From Pieris napi (Eukaryota > Arthropoda > Insecta > Lepidoptera > Pieridae): a stretch of DNA of 64,000 nucleotides. Below, one piece after another: positions 44,926 through 54,814 of the stretch. The stretch covers positions 7,033,501-7,097,500 of the forward strand of contig NC_062242.1 in the NCBI RefSeq assembly GCF_905475465.1, in the 5' to 3' direction. The first letter of the stretch is position 1; every line of letters starts with the position of its first letter. The notes under the pieces are model-generated. The model made no database searches. It was given only the letters and a program-made list of their open reading frames with translations, and was not told where the DNA came from. The translations under genes and the position numbers were made by a program.

Positions 44926-45269
44926 ATATTCTTCTATTAACAAATAAATAACTGGTGTGATGAAAGAATGGCAATAGAATGGCATGGCAAAAACGAGAAA
45001 TATCTGATGAGAGTTCTGTCCATTTGTTTCTTTGCAAAAAAATGCTCGTCGGTAGGAGTGAAACCACATAGAAAAGTTGTACGCTGACCACCAATCTAGA
45101 CGTACAGGCTACATCCCCATATTCTATTTTGTGATTCGAATTGAAACATGTTTTTTATCAATACATTGTTACGAAATTCGAGACTTGAGACTCTTCGATA
45201 CCTTTTGTCCTAATTTTAACATGCATTACTGGTTGCCATATAGAAATAGATGCTTTTTATAACATAAGC

Positions 45270-45440
45270 GGGCAATCAAGCTTACGGGACGCCCAAAAAG
45301 GGCAGTCTTCGCAGCATAGGGATCCATTTTTGTGGGTGCGTTGCCAGCCTTTGAGGGAGGAGTATGCTCCTTTTTTAAACAGAGGTCGTATCTCCCAGAG
45401 AAGATCCCCACCTGGAGTAGATTCCATAGTACATCCTTTT
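45270..45440 (-). mobile_element. Retroposon 3' tail fragment, variant form
   Basis: On the minus strand AAAGGCTGGCAACGCACCCA is followed by GACTGCCCTTTTTGGGCGTC and CCGTAAGCTTGATTGCCCGC. The same variant lies on + at 60190-60290 (CTGCCTTTTTTGGGCATCCC). The paired minus-strand frames at 45226-45445 are translations of this repeat. Confidence 0.6.
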
Positions 45441-45816
45441 TTCATAGTTTAAAATAACAGCGATTTAAGAAATAAAAAGTAATAAGGCAATGTTTTAGAA
45501 TCCGCGAATAAATCATAATTCCGCCGTCGTACAAAAATTTCAAACTCCATATAAGTTCCCATAAAGCAACGAAGAACACTCGTTCGTATCTGCGAGTTTT
45601 GTCAACAAACGAATCCATTCGAAGACAGGGCTATCACATATTGAAATCTACGACTTGATTATGTATAATTTATCCTATATAACTAAATAATATATTTTTA
45701 TCACAGAAATTTAGCATCAAAATATTATACAATATATGTAGCACATTTTCAAATGGCCCACAACACACTAGAATGCCACCCAACATAGTTGTCGATGTTT
45801 CAAAAAATTTTCAAAA

Positions 45817-45992
45817 TTCAAAAATGATTTAATCATATGGGTAACACATTGTACACTTATGACTTGTCAGTAAAGAAATACATATTAATGCTTCTAATTT
45901 TACATTAGTGCCAGTTCTCAAATCAAGGGCGTAGAACGGAAGAGAAGAACTGGCAATAAACTCTGCGCCACTCTTTTTAATCGCCATGTTTT
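45817..45992 (-). mobile_element. Retroposon 3' fragment (CCGTTCTACGCCCTTG family)
   Basis: The minus strand reads CATGGCGATTAAAAAGAGTG, CTCTTCCGTTCTACGCCCTT, AGTGCCAGTTCTCAAATC in complement, and CATAAGTGTACAATGTGTTA, as at 9846-10036. A T-run at 45990-46005 abuts its 5' side. Confidence 0.7.
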
Positions 45993-46029
45993 TTTTTTTT
46001 TTATTCTAAGTCATCCACTAAATTTCCGC

Positions 46030-46330
46030 CTATACCATTGAAATTTGTTTTAAGAACTATGATTATGCCCTCTTCTAACATCTCTCTTTAAACGGCAGCT
46101 CATATCTGAGCGTCGTGGTCAGCAAGAAAGCGACTGGAGCGGACTATCTCTTTCCACCGGTTTCAGTCCAGCGCGTCTCTTATGACAGTGTACAGTTTTG
46201 AGGACGATGAGTCTTTCACTTGATCGGTCCATCTGGTTGATGAACGAGCTCGTGATCTTTTGCCTTCCAAATTACCAACCACGATCTGTTTCTTTAAGTT
46301 CTCATCGCCTCTGCGCATTGTATGTCTTCT
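46030..46330 (-). pseudogene. LINE reverse transcriptase, C-terminal remnant
   Basis: On the minus strand Q-I-V-V-G-N-L-E-G-K-R-S-R-A-R-S leads into RWTDQVKDSSSSKLYTVIRD, then A-L-D, a stop, N-R-W-K-E-I-V. These are the conserved E-G-x-R-S-x-x-R-x-x-x-R-W-x-D and final R-W-x-x-I-V segments of a LINE polymerase tail. The in-frame stop makes it a pseudogene. A second piece of the same region follows at 46381-46575. Confidence 0.6.
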
Positions 46331-46380
46331 AACATAAGTAGAATATATAATATTTTTTCTATATACTCAAAGAAATCTGT

Positions 46381-46575
46381 TCAGCAGCTTAAGTAAAACA
46401 CTTCTTCTTCTTCAGTCACGCTCTTCATTTCTGAAAGTCTCTGCGCCTGGGTGATGGTAAAGGACCTGTAAGGGTACTTACTTGATCGTTCCAGGGAGTA
46501 GATCGGCCTAGAGATCTGGTGCCCTCCACTCTGCCAGTCACGATAAGTTGTCTGAACTTTTGCATAGACATACAT
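46381..46575 (-). pseudogene. Second LINE C-terminal remnant of the same kind
   Basis: From the ATG at 46575 the minus strand reads M-Q-K-F-R-Q-L-I-V-T then GRVEGTRSLGRSTPWNDQVS. This covers the same Q-(L)-I-V-x-G-x-x-E-G-x-R-S segment as 46261-46330. The rest (T-L-T-G-P-L and an Arg-rich part) diverges before the stop at 46381. Two pieces of one protein region in the same orientation mean either two insertions or a local duplication. Confidence 0.55.
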
Positions 46576-48257
46576 TGACTGTTGTCCAAGAAAACACTAT
46601 TCATAACATTAAAACGTATGCTATCATTAAGGATTAATTCAATGTAAGAAAAAACTAATACAAATCTTTGTTAGTAAAGCACGAGAAATAAAAGTACAAA
46701 ATAAAAACCTTCAAAGTAATAGGTAGCCCTATTCAAGTTCGATACGAATTCCGAATAATGGTTGAGACCGAAAACGATAAATCAAATCGACGGCAACGCG
46801 AAATAAACAGAAGCACAACTTTCATTTCATTCTCGCTTCGTGAAGTGCATTTTACTTGTAACGGACGTTACTATTGCAATTCGAACTTACTCGTTGTTAA
46901 AGAAAAAGATGAAAAGAATTCATATGCCTTAAAAGTAAGCGATTTAAGGCGTATCATACGTGACATATACTTTATTGACCTAATAAATCAAAGCTTAGCA
47001 ATCTTACGTTTTATGATAATTTTAAACGTTTTGGTGTGATTGTAAAACAAGCCTGGTTCTTATTTTATATACGGGTTAATAATTCTTGCGTTTTTAATTC
47101 TTCTCTAAAATAATTGCGTAAAATAGTTGATGAATGTGTCATAAAAACGTGGATGTATTTTATATATAATTTCTAATGTGATATAGAGTATCTAGATGTC
47201 TTAATAATTGTGCATCTACTGACAAAAATGTAATAGATTGATTATACAAATTTCGTAAATGTGGTTGTATATTACCTTTTTTATTCTGCGTATAAAGTAT
47301 ATCATGATAAAGTCGTTTTGACATTCTTAATTCAAATAATCATTACATAAAAGTAGTTACGATATTGTTTAGTAGGGGCAACTTAACACTAACTAGAGGA
47401 CAGCGCAGACCTCAAAGAAAGATTGTTTTGCTTGTGTAAATGGGTTAGGAGTTCGTCTCCCGTTTCACACACTTAAACTTTACACTCCTGTCTGGTTTTC
47501 TTTGGCGGTGTTCTTGAGCACTTTACGCGGTACTTGCTTTGTTTTCTCTTTTTATAGTTTTGAAACATTGTATTTTAATTGTGTCAAACAGTCCATATAG
47601 GTTTGTAGGTGTCAAAGGTTACGGCAAAAAAATATTTAATAATATTAATAATATATTTGTTCATGTAATTTTAAGCAAAAAAATTATACAATCACTTCGT
47701 ATTTTGCTGATTTATGTAACAATAATGTTTAAAAAATCTAAGTATAATTTATAATTTAGTTTTAATTTAGGAAATTAACTAGGTATTTTCTAAGATCTCT
47801 TGTCACTCTGCTCTTTAATTCTTGCTCTTTCATCATAATTTTCCAATCATAGTAGACAATTCTCATAAAAAATATAAGGTTTGTGAAATGCCTTTCATCA
47901 AATAAATATACCTATATAAAAATCCTACTCATTTGCATATGAAACCCGTTACTCGCCGCGTGGAAAATTTAATCTCTTCGCTAATTAAAACAAAGTCCCT
48001 GGTCCAACTGACCTAATTAATAGACATTTCATACACAAATCTAATTTACAACTTTTTGTTTCAGGTATGTCACGTTTTTGGACTTTTTTGACTTCCCGCC
48101 TCACCCAATTAAATGGTGAAATGGGTATGTCGGTCGCGTTCGTTGTTATAATTTGTCAACCTCTTTGTGTTTTTAGCGCGAGAATAATATTGTTATAATA
48201 GCCAGTTGCCATATCCAATGTGTATGTTTCTGTATCGGGTTAAGCAGTAAAAAAATA
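46576..48257. other. AT-rich stretch, doubtful 93-codon frame
   Basis: The frame at 46758-47039 starts with an ATG and has a charged first half (E-T-E-N-D-K, Arg-rich) and a hydrophobic end, but no family is recognisable and no splice sites support it. I leave it as a low-value candidate. The rest is featureless. Confidence 0.35.
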
Positions 48258-48507
48258 TCAGTGGCCCTACAACCTTTTTAGGTCTGGGCCTCAGATTTCT
48301 GTATCTGTTTCATGATCATTTGTTAATCTAATAGGCAAGTAGGTGGTCAGCCTTGGATTTTTTTGAAGCCGGTTTCCTCACGATGTTTTCTTTGACCGTT
48401 CGAGCGAATGTTAAGTGCGCACATGGAAAGAAAGTCCATTGGTGCACAGCCGGGGATCGAACCTACGACCTCAGGGAAAAGATTCGCACGCTGCAGCCAC
48501 TGCTCTG
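48258..48507 (-). mobile_element. tRNA-derived SINE, near full length
   Basis: On the minus strand the head (GCAGTGGCTGCAGCGTGCGA), B box (CGTAGGTTCGATCCCCGGCT), body (TTTCTTTCCATGTGCGCACT, CATCGTGAGGAAACCGGC) and tail (CAGATACAGAAATCTGAGGC, CCTAAAAAGGTTGTAGGGCC) are all present. A small deletion removes part of the middle relative to 39519-39807. Confidence 0.8.
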
Positions 48508-50019
48508 CGGTTAAATAGTAAGTTATAAGAATACATTAGTAAAGTTGATCTATATACATGTCTGCGTAGTAAATTGTACGACGTTTGTGCCATTAACTCG
48601 AAAGTTCTCATGCAAAATGCCAATAAACATCAAACTGGGAATAAAAATAAACCTTTAGGTATGTTAAGCCAGTAAAAATGCATTGTCTCTGTCATGGAAG
48701 CATTACCGAACTATTTTAAAACGATAAGAGGCTTCGTGACGTAGGACGCGCTGAAGTCTGAACATGCACTTTAGTGAAATGTACATTTTGATCCTTAACG
48801 AGTATTTACGTGTTGATTATGAACCTTATTTCGTGTTAGATACGATTGATAATTGCATATACCTTGTATGTCGATATGGTTCTACACACAAATTTGTATG
48901 CATCTTGAATAAGAAAAGGAAAAATAGCTCTTAACAATACATGTCAGAGTTGGATTTGTTGTGACACTTAGGCTATTTTCTTTTAAGGATGTTACTATCA
49001 GATCAACGTGTCAACCAAAATGTTATTTTTGAGGCTTAAAGAACCATTAAGGCTCTTGTCTACAAGTATTTCTAATAGAAACAAAGTTGCGAAACCGTGA
49101 AAAAGACGCAGTGACTTTTGTTTTTCAAAATTGTCTTTGGCAATTCAAGACTCCTTTAATTTTTCATTGAAATATTTAAAGACTAACTTAACGTGCTCAA
49201 AAATGTATATATAGTTCATGTGGCTTATTATTAAAATAAAAGATCATCTATTCAATGTATCTTTTGGAGAATATTACATTTTAATTCATATCTAAATCGT
49301 AATCATATAGTAAACTTAAGTACACAGTTAGTAAAAATACTTTACTTAGGATTAGAGATAACTCATTAAATACACTAAGAATTAAATTAAACCTTATTTA
49401 GGATAAGATAAATATTATTTAAGATACAGAAATTAAAATAAAGAAATAATAGATATTTTCTTTACCCTATTTGCATAATTCCTAATTTAAATACATGAAA
49501 ACTATTAAAACTGATCTCGTATAGCATTTAGGCCTAATAACAATTCAACAAATTGTTATGATAACGTTACTTAATAAAGCATGTAACGATAACAGTTAGC
49601 GATAATAACAATTACATTTATTGTGGCAATAACAGTCAGACGTTCAAGATGTTAGTGCAAGCTGTTCTGACTTCTAATGTTTTTGTATTTTTCATATAAT
49701 CTGACAGGGTTTTTCTTAACCCATTTATTGAATAACTAACTCAATATATATTTAATAAACAAACATTTATACTACTAATGACCATGAAAAATATGACTAA
49801 CTTAACATAGACAATAATATCAACATTTTAAATTACTACAATGTCTGGTAATAGGATCAGTGTTGTACTACTTTTCAGGTAATAATATATCGGATAAGTA
49901 GCTTCACAGATACCTTATATACATGAATCGTTGTTTCTATCTTTACAACAATTTGACAAATTGAGACGAATGTGACAATAGTTATAACAGTAATAGAACT
50001 TAGGGATTATAATGTATAT
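48508..50019. other. AT-rich stretch, nothing recognised
   Basis: No gene or repeat partner was found. Confidence 0.45.
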
Positions 50020-50100
50020 AAATAAATAATAAAATATGTTTGTTATGGAATATAAGATAAAGGTATCACTTATTGCACGTCATTAAATTTGTAGGCAAAG
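50020..50100 (+). repeat. Dispersed repeat, copy 2 (pair with 23655)
   Basis: TATGTTTGTTATGGAATATA, AGATAAAGGTATCACTTATT and TCATTAAATTTGTAGGCA match 23655-23735 with few differences. Confidence 0.55.
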
Positions 50101-51391
50101 AAGACAGAGGGTGTAGGCCGAGAGAAAAAGGCGGGCGTAAAAAACTCTCGGTACTCTTTTTAAAAATCGAATCATCATACAAAATGACAATGGAAAACAA
50201 CACTTATTTTAAAACAAATATCGCAAACTAATATGATTTATGTATGACGGAGTGAGTAGTGATAGGAACGAGAAAAGAGGAACGTGGGCAATACATAAAT
50301 AATGGTGCAAGTAGGTATTCAAGGATTACGCGTGAAGAAAGGAACGTAGGAAGTCAGAGGTAGGAACTGTCTAAGAACGATAGGAATATTGTCGTCTAGT
50401 GACAGGAACGACGGAGGAGGCAGAGACAGGGACCCATTGTTGACAAAGCAACAAACGATAACCTGAACAATGTCTCGAAAGCACGACCTGAATTTTAACA
50501 ACAATAGGACCTGCAGATAAATTATTGAAGATCAGTAGGCTGCAATACTGACGTCAAAAATTTGTTTGTTAACATCAGCTGTTTAATCTCGACATTACAG
50601 TCTACTTTCTGAAGGCTTCTGCTTGTTTTAAACCGCTCAATCGAACCGAGGGCCGCACCAAACATTTCCTGTATTTATAGAACCAGAATCGACTACAGAC
50701 TCAAACGGCATTAATAGGAACGAGTGACAAAGATTACTTTAATATTTATTGACTTTAAGTTTATGTTATGATACATTACCTTTAATAATAATGACGATGG
50801 AGTCATTATTATTATCGACCATTGACTAGTTGTTAATTTATTGATCTAGCAACATTGACAAATCAAATAAACCATTCGAATTAACGGTTATGAACTAATT
50901 TGACTTTGATGTTATTAAATTATAATGACAATAGATGACGCTAACAACATTGCTTCTACATTAATAATAAAGATTATGATATTACTATAGACTATCAAAT
51001 AGTCTGTTAATTTCTAGATAATATTGGCAAATCAAATAAACCACTTAACAGTTTTGAACTAATTTGACTTTTATGTTATTAAATTATAATTACAAAGGCA
51101 GCTGATACCAGCGCCATTGCTCCGACATGTGCATTTGTCGACTCAAATATTATGTTCTATTACTTTTTGTTATAAAGTTTTAACTATAAATAGATTTCAA
51201 AAGTGTAAACCCAATGGTCATGCCAAGATTGTATCTAGCTGAAACCGTCTTTGTTTCTGCCCCACTGGACGTGAATATAAAAAGATAAGCTGGAACAATG
51301 CAGCTAATGAGTGTGAAGCAATACTGTTTAATGGATTAAAGGACAGGGATAATCTTATCGCTGTAAGCAAGTCGAAGAACGTAGTACACAA
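50101..51391. other. Stretch with purine-rich block, no gene called
   Basis: A purine-rich block at 50285-50505 differs in composition and is open on the minus strand for 61 codons without a motif. It could be old retroelement coding DNA. At 50780-51090 two diverged copies of a block (ATCAAATAAACCA, GAACTAATTTGACTTTNATG, TTATTAAATTATAAT) lie about 170 bp apart, a decayed tandem duplication. Confidence 0.4.
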
Positions 51392-51630
51392 AAGTAAATA
51401 AATATAGTTCAAAAAAACTATAAAACACGCTTTTAAAGCACATCAAACTTGGGTTGGGCTGCTCGATAGACGAAAAATATGGCACAGAGCGCTCCACGCT
51501 TTTTCACAATAATACCAGTATTTTTTGTTCATTACCATTTTCAGCCTAAATTAGGAATTATTTTTCACTTTTTAGTTTGATGTGCTTTAAAAGCGTGTTT
51601 TATAGTTTTTTTAAACTATATTTATTTTCC
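51392..51630. mobile_element. MITE with about 55-bp terminal inverted repeats
   Basis: The left arm 51395-51449 and right arm 51574-51628 share AAACTATAAAACACGCTTTT and AAAGCACATCAAACT in opposite orientation. The centre is unique. CACTTTTTAGT occurs just inside and just outside the right arm. No protein is encoded. Confidence 0.7.
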
Positions 51631-51828
51631 ACTTTTTAGTCCTAGTAGCAATACGTGTTGTCTCAATTTAATCGTATTGCTTTGTGGACTTAAAAAAATT
51701 TCATTGTTTTTTCGAGATAAACCTATGAAATTATTATATTGTCGCTGATTCTTTATAAGTGTACAAAGTTTGAATTAAATCTGTCCGTTTAAAGTGGGTC
51801 AAAATCGAGTCCGAAGCGACTCCTTCTT

Positions 51829-51851
51829 ACATACATACATACATACATACA
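51829..51851 (+). repeat. (ACAT)n microsatellite
   Basis: About six ATAC/ACAT units, followed by AGGTGAAGCTAATATAAAGC. I know this combination as an end segment of a common lepidopteran repeat, so it probably belongs to the mobile element debris just upstream. Confidence 0.75.
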
Positions 51852-52728
51852 GGTGAAGCTAATATAAAGCGTGTAAAAATAGTACATGAGGGTTATAGTA
51901 ACATTTTATAATTAAAGGGTAATTCGAAAAATGTATTCATTAACGGCATGTTCTTCGTATTTACTTCACTAGAGTGGAGAAGTAGTAGTCACGACTTTTA
52001 ATTATATCTATATAGTACTCCTATTAAGGTACTTACGTAGGTGAGCTACACTCATTTAATTAAGAATACAGTGCATCCCGTAGGCTGATTTAGTAAGTAA
52101 CGAATTTTGACCCTCAATTCACACAGGTCAACGTTTCTTATGCTGTAGGAAAGTAGCGTAAAGGTCAATATAGATAGCTGCAGCCTAAGGCCATTCAGCG
52201 CGGCGTAGCCTCAAATGAACTAGTATTGCCAGTTGCAAATAAATAGGCTTACGACGTGCAAATTAATTAACCTTTCACTGTGACGTGTGGAAGAGCAGTA
52301 TATCAATCAAGAGGCCGCGCCGTTTCATTTGTCTGTCCGTGTACACCGCAATACTCGGGGGTATTCGGCAAATGCACTTTTTTCACTGTAACACAGTTAT
52401 ATTGAAACTGTCTGCCCGGTTGAAATCTATAAGCCTAAAGAATGGCGACTACCAATTATCAATTATTTACAAAAAATTTTAGTAAAATTCTTTAGTATAC
52501 TCGTAATTTATAATATCGACTTATTTCAACGGCTTTAAGTATTTTATTTGTGTATAAATAAAAGAAAATGGAAATGTATTTTCACATAATTAGTATATTT
52601 TCACAGTTACTACTAATGCGATAGAACTACACAATAATATCTACAATTAAAAAACATTAAAAAAAATATAACTAATATTATAGCAAGCAACTCTTGTGAA
52701 CTCATCCAGTGTATAAACAAATAGGTCT
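51852..52728. other. Unassigned stretch before the LTR element
   Basis: The GC-richer part at 52180-52340 has no recognised motif or splice pair. CAGTTACTACTAATGCGATA at 52605-52624 recurs with one change at 63172-63191, a short shared repeat of unknown nature. Confidence 0.4.
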
Positions 52729-52732
52729 ACCT
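52729..52732. other. Left target-site duplication (ACCT)
   Basis: ACCT directly precedes the 5' LTR and is repeated at 56642-56645 directly after the 3' LTR. A 4-bp duplication is usual for Ty3/gypsy-class errantiviruses. Confidence 0.9.
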
Positions 52733-53092
52733 AGTTATATAATCCCGTGTGTCACCACCATAGGATAATTATATTTTATATAAACAAAAACCATTGCAAC
52801 ATAGTAGTACAAAGATCCTTTATATTTCAATAGCCGAAGTGCTGTTACATGATTTACGAACCACTCTTACATGATTTACGAACCACTCTTAGTTTTTACT
52901 AAGTAACGTTTCCTTGTAGAGCGTGAGAACAATGTGTCAGCACAACGGTCACGTAGGCCTTTAAGAATAGGATATAAATATAATAGAATACTTGTAATAT
53001 TTAGTATTAAACGGACCTCAAATCGGACCGGTTGTATTCATTTTAACTTTAAGTTTTTAAAAACCCTTTTTTCGCGGACCCACTACTTGACT
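52733..53092 (+). repeat. 5' LTR
   Basis: 360 bp beginning AGTTATATAATCCCGTGTGT and ending CCCACTACTTGACT. Base-by-base reading found no difference from the 3' LTR. In U3 a 22-bp unit is repeated head to tail (52847-52868 and 52869-52890), and TATAAATA at 52973-52980 is a candidate TATA box. ATTAAA at 53006-53011 is a weak polyadenylation candidate. The open frames that start at 52934 and 56483 are LTR translations and not genes. Confidence 0.95.
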
Positions 53093-53109
53093 GGCGCTGA
53101 GGACAGGAT
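53092..53109 (+). promoter_or_regulatory. Putative primer-binding site
   Basis: TGGCGCTGAGGACAGGAT begins at the last base of the LTR. Errantivirus primer sites often overlap the LTR by a base and begin TGGCGC, as for serine-tRNA-primed members. I did not match the rest to a particular tRNA. Confidence 0.55.
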
Positions 53110-53284
53110 AGTCGCTCTAGCTGCACGTACTTCTCAATTATCGGTTCGAGCATCAAATTCTGCTTACCTAAAAAGGGGAAACTACGTCGCGATTGCTAAA
53201 AACGGCTATTCAAAAGAACAAATAAATTTGTCAAGAACGCAAATCCAAAAGCGTTAAGGGTGTTTTGTGCGAGTGTTGAGGCAG

Positions 53285-53300
53285 CGATGTACTGGTAAGT
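53285..53300 (+). promoter_or_regulatory. Strong splice-donor-like site in the leader
   Basis: CTG|GTAAGT at 53294/53295 fits the donor consensus fully after the G. Errantiviruses make envelope mRNA by splicing from the leader, so this may be that donor. It sits eight bases after an ATG (53286-53288). An acceptor-like CATCCAACAG lies at about 54843-54852, near the start of the envelope remnant. The pairing is inference. Confidence 0.4.
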
Positions 53301-53551
53301 CACCTTTTCACCTTTCAAATCCAGCCCTCTCCACTTTTCTTTTGTTATTTTGAGATCGACATCTCTCATCTTAACGATAGTTTTAAGACTTTGTTAGAGT
53401 TAAATTCGTATAAACGTAAATTGTAATAAGTAAATTAAAGAAACATAGAAGTAAGTAGGTTAGTGCATGAAATTCTGCAACCCCTAAAGTAAGTGTACCT
53501 AATTATAAGTTAGATTCACATCAAATTCTGTGAGCTATAATTATTGAGTAA

Positions 53552-54802
53552 TTGTGTAATTATTTAATCAAACAATTCCTGAAAGAATACATAAAACCCA
53601 AAAAGAAATATTTTATATATTTCGGATATACGGAACATCGCAAACAATTCAGCAACATGGTAATTAGGCTTTTTAAAGGTGGATCAATTCAATTTTATAA
53701 GTCTATGGAAAGAATCGTTTTTATTGACGATGAAAATGAACAGAATGCCGTTATACTGAAATTTCATCGCGGAAAAACCTGTCACAGAGATATTCAAGAA
53801 ACTTTTACACGCATCAGGCGACACTTCTTTTGGAATAACATGAAAGAAACTATATCAGCAGTAATTAATTCTTGTGAAGCCTGTAAACAAATGAAATATG
53901 ACCGAAAGCCTTTGAAACCATATTTACAGTTAACTCAAACGCAAGATGCCCCATTCCAGGAATTATTTATAGATATATTTAGTATCGAAGGAAAAACATA
54001 CCTCACCTTAGTTGACGCTTTTAGCAAACTAAGACAGGCAATTGAAATTCCTAGTAACGGCACACCTGACGTTATCCGCGCACTAATAAAATACTTTTCA
54101 TTTTACGGCATACCTAAGAAAATAAGCTGCGACCCTGGTACTGAATTCAACAACGATCTATTGAGAGAAATGATGTCACTCTATAAAATCCAAATACATA
54201 TCGGCACGCCTAGGAACCCTAATTCAATGGGAATAGTTGAACGTTTTCATTCCACCTTAATTGAAATTAACAGACTGACAAAATACGAACAACAATGTAC
54301 CGACGCCGCATCTATTATATCACTCATCATGGCATATAATAATGCGATTCATACTGTAACAACTTTAACACCGTTTGAAGTAGTGTTTGGCCATGTAGAT
54401 TCTGAAAACGCATTCAATATAGACTTCGAGAAACGATACTTGCAAAAATTTATTAAAGATCACGCCAAAAGAATAAAAGTTTTATACAAATACATATCTG
54501 ATAAAATGTTAACGTTTAAGGAAAACTCTAGAGAAAAACGCGGTGGCGAATCCGACGTCCCGTTGCCAGAAGGGAAAACAATTTACACAAAATTAATAAA
54601 CACTCGCAGAAGTAAGGACAAACCTTGTTTTGAAAAGGCCATAGTTACAGGAAAACCTGAAAGAAACACCATCCCTATTACAATTAGAGGTAAACACAAA
54701 AAGGTAAAAATTAAAAACATAAAACGACCTTCAAAGGTGGTGCTTAGTGATCATGATGACACTCACGAGCCCCAGCTTGGGCCTTCAACTTCAAAAGGTT
54801 GA
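53552..54802 (+). CDS. Retrotransposon integrase (pol C-terminal part), intact frame
   Basis: The frame is open from just after a TAA at 53549-53551 to the TGA at 54800-54802, 416 codons. It has no ATG at its 5' end; the first in-frame ATG is codon 36, so it is probably the truncated end of a longer pol. The zinc-binding domain has H72, H78, C108 and C111 (H-x5-H ... C-x2-C). The RNase-H-like core carries D141 in F-I-D-I-F, D194 in C-D-P-G-T-E-F and E230 in G-I-V-E-R-F, spaced D-52-D-35-E, the standard D,D35E integrase triad. A basic C-terminal region (about 345-395) fits DNA binding. Integrase inserts the DNA copy into the host genome in the nucleus. No inactivating change is visible, although the protease and reverse transcriptase that would normally release and accompany it are absent from this copy. 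Confidence 0.9.
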   Translation: MCNYLIKQFLKEYIKPKKKYFIYFGYTEHRKQFSNMVIRLFKGGSIQFYKSMERIVFIDDENEQNAVILKFHRGKTCHRDIQETFTRIRRHFFWNNMKETISAVINSCEACKQMKYDRKPLKPYLQLTQTQDAPFQELFIDIFSIEGKTYLTLVDAFSKLRQAIEIPSNGTPDVIRALIKYFSFYGIPKKISCDPGTEFNNDLLREMMSLYKIQIHIGTPRNPNSMGIVERFHSTLIEINRLTKYEQQCTDAASIISLIMAYNNAIHTVTTLTPFEVVFGHVDSENAFNIDFEKRYLQKFIKDHAKRIKVLYKYISDKMLTFKENSREKRGGESDVPLPEGKTIYTKLINTRRSKDKPCFEKAIVTGKPERNTIPITIRGKHKKVKIKNIKRPSKVVLSDHDDTHEPQLGPSTSKG

Positions 54803-54814
54803 AAACAATCCAGG

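Noticed and set aside
46758..47039. 93-codon ATG-started frame on +
   Set aside because: It has some charged composition but no recognisable family, no splice sites and no conservation evidence; kept only as a remark.
52934..53257. Open frame of 107 codons in and after the 5' LTR, and its twin at 56483
   Set aside because: The shared part is a translation of the LTR, repeated exactly in the 3' LTR, and has no gag-like feature.
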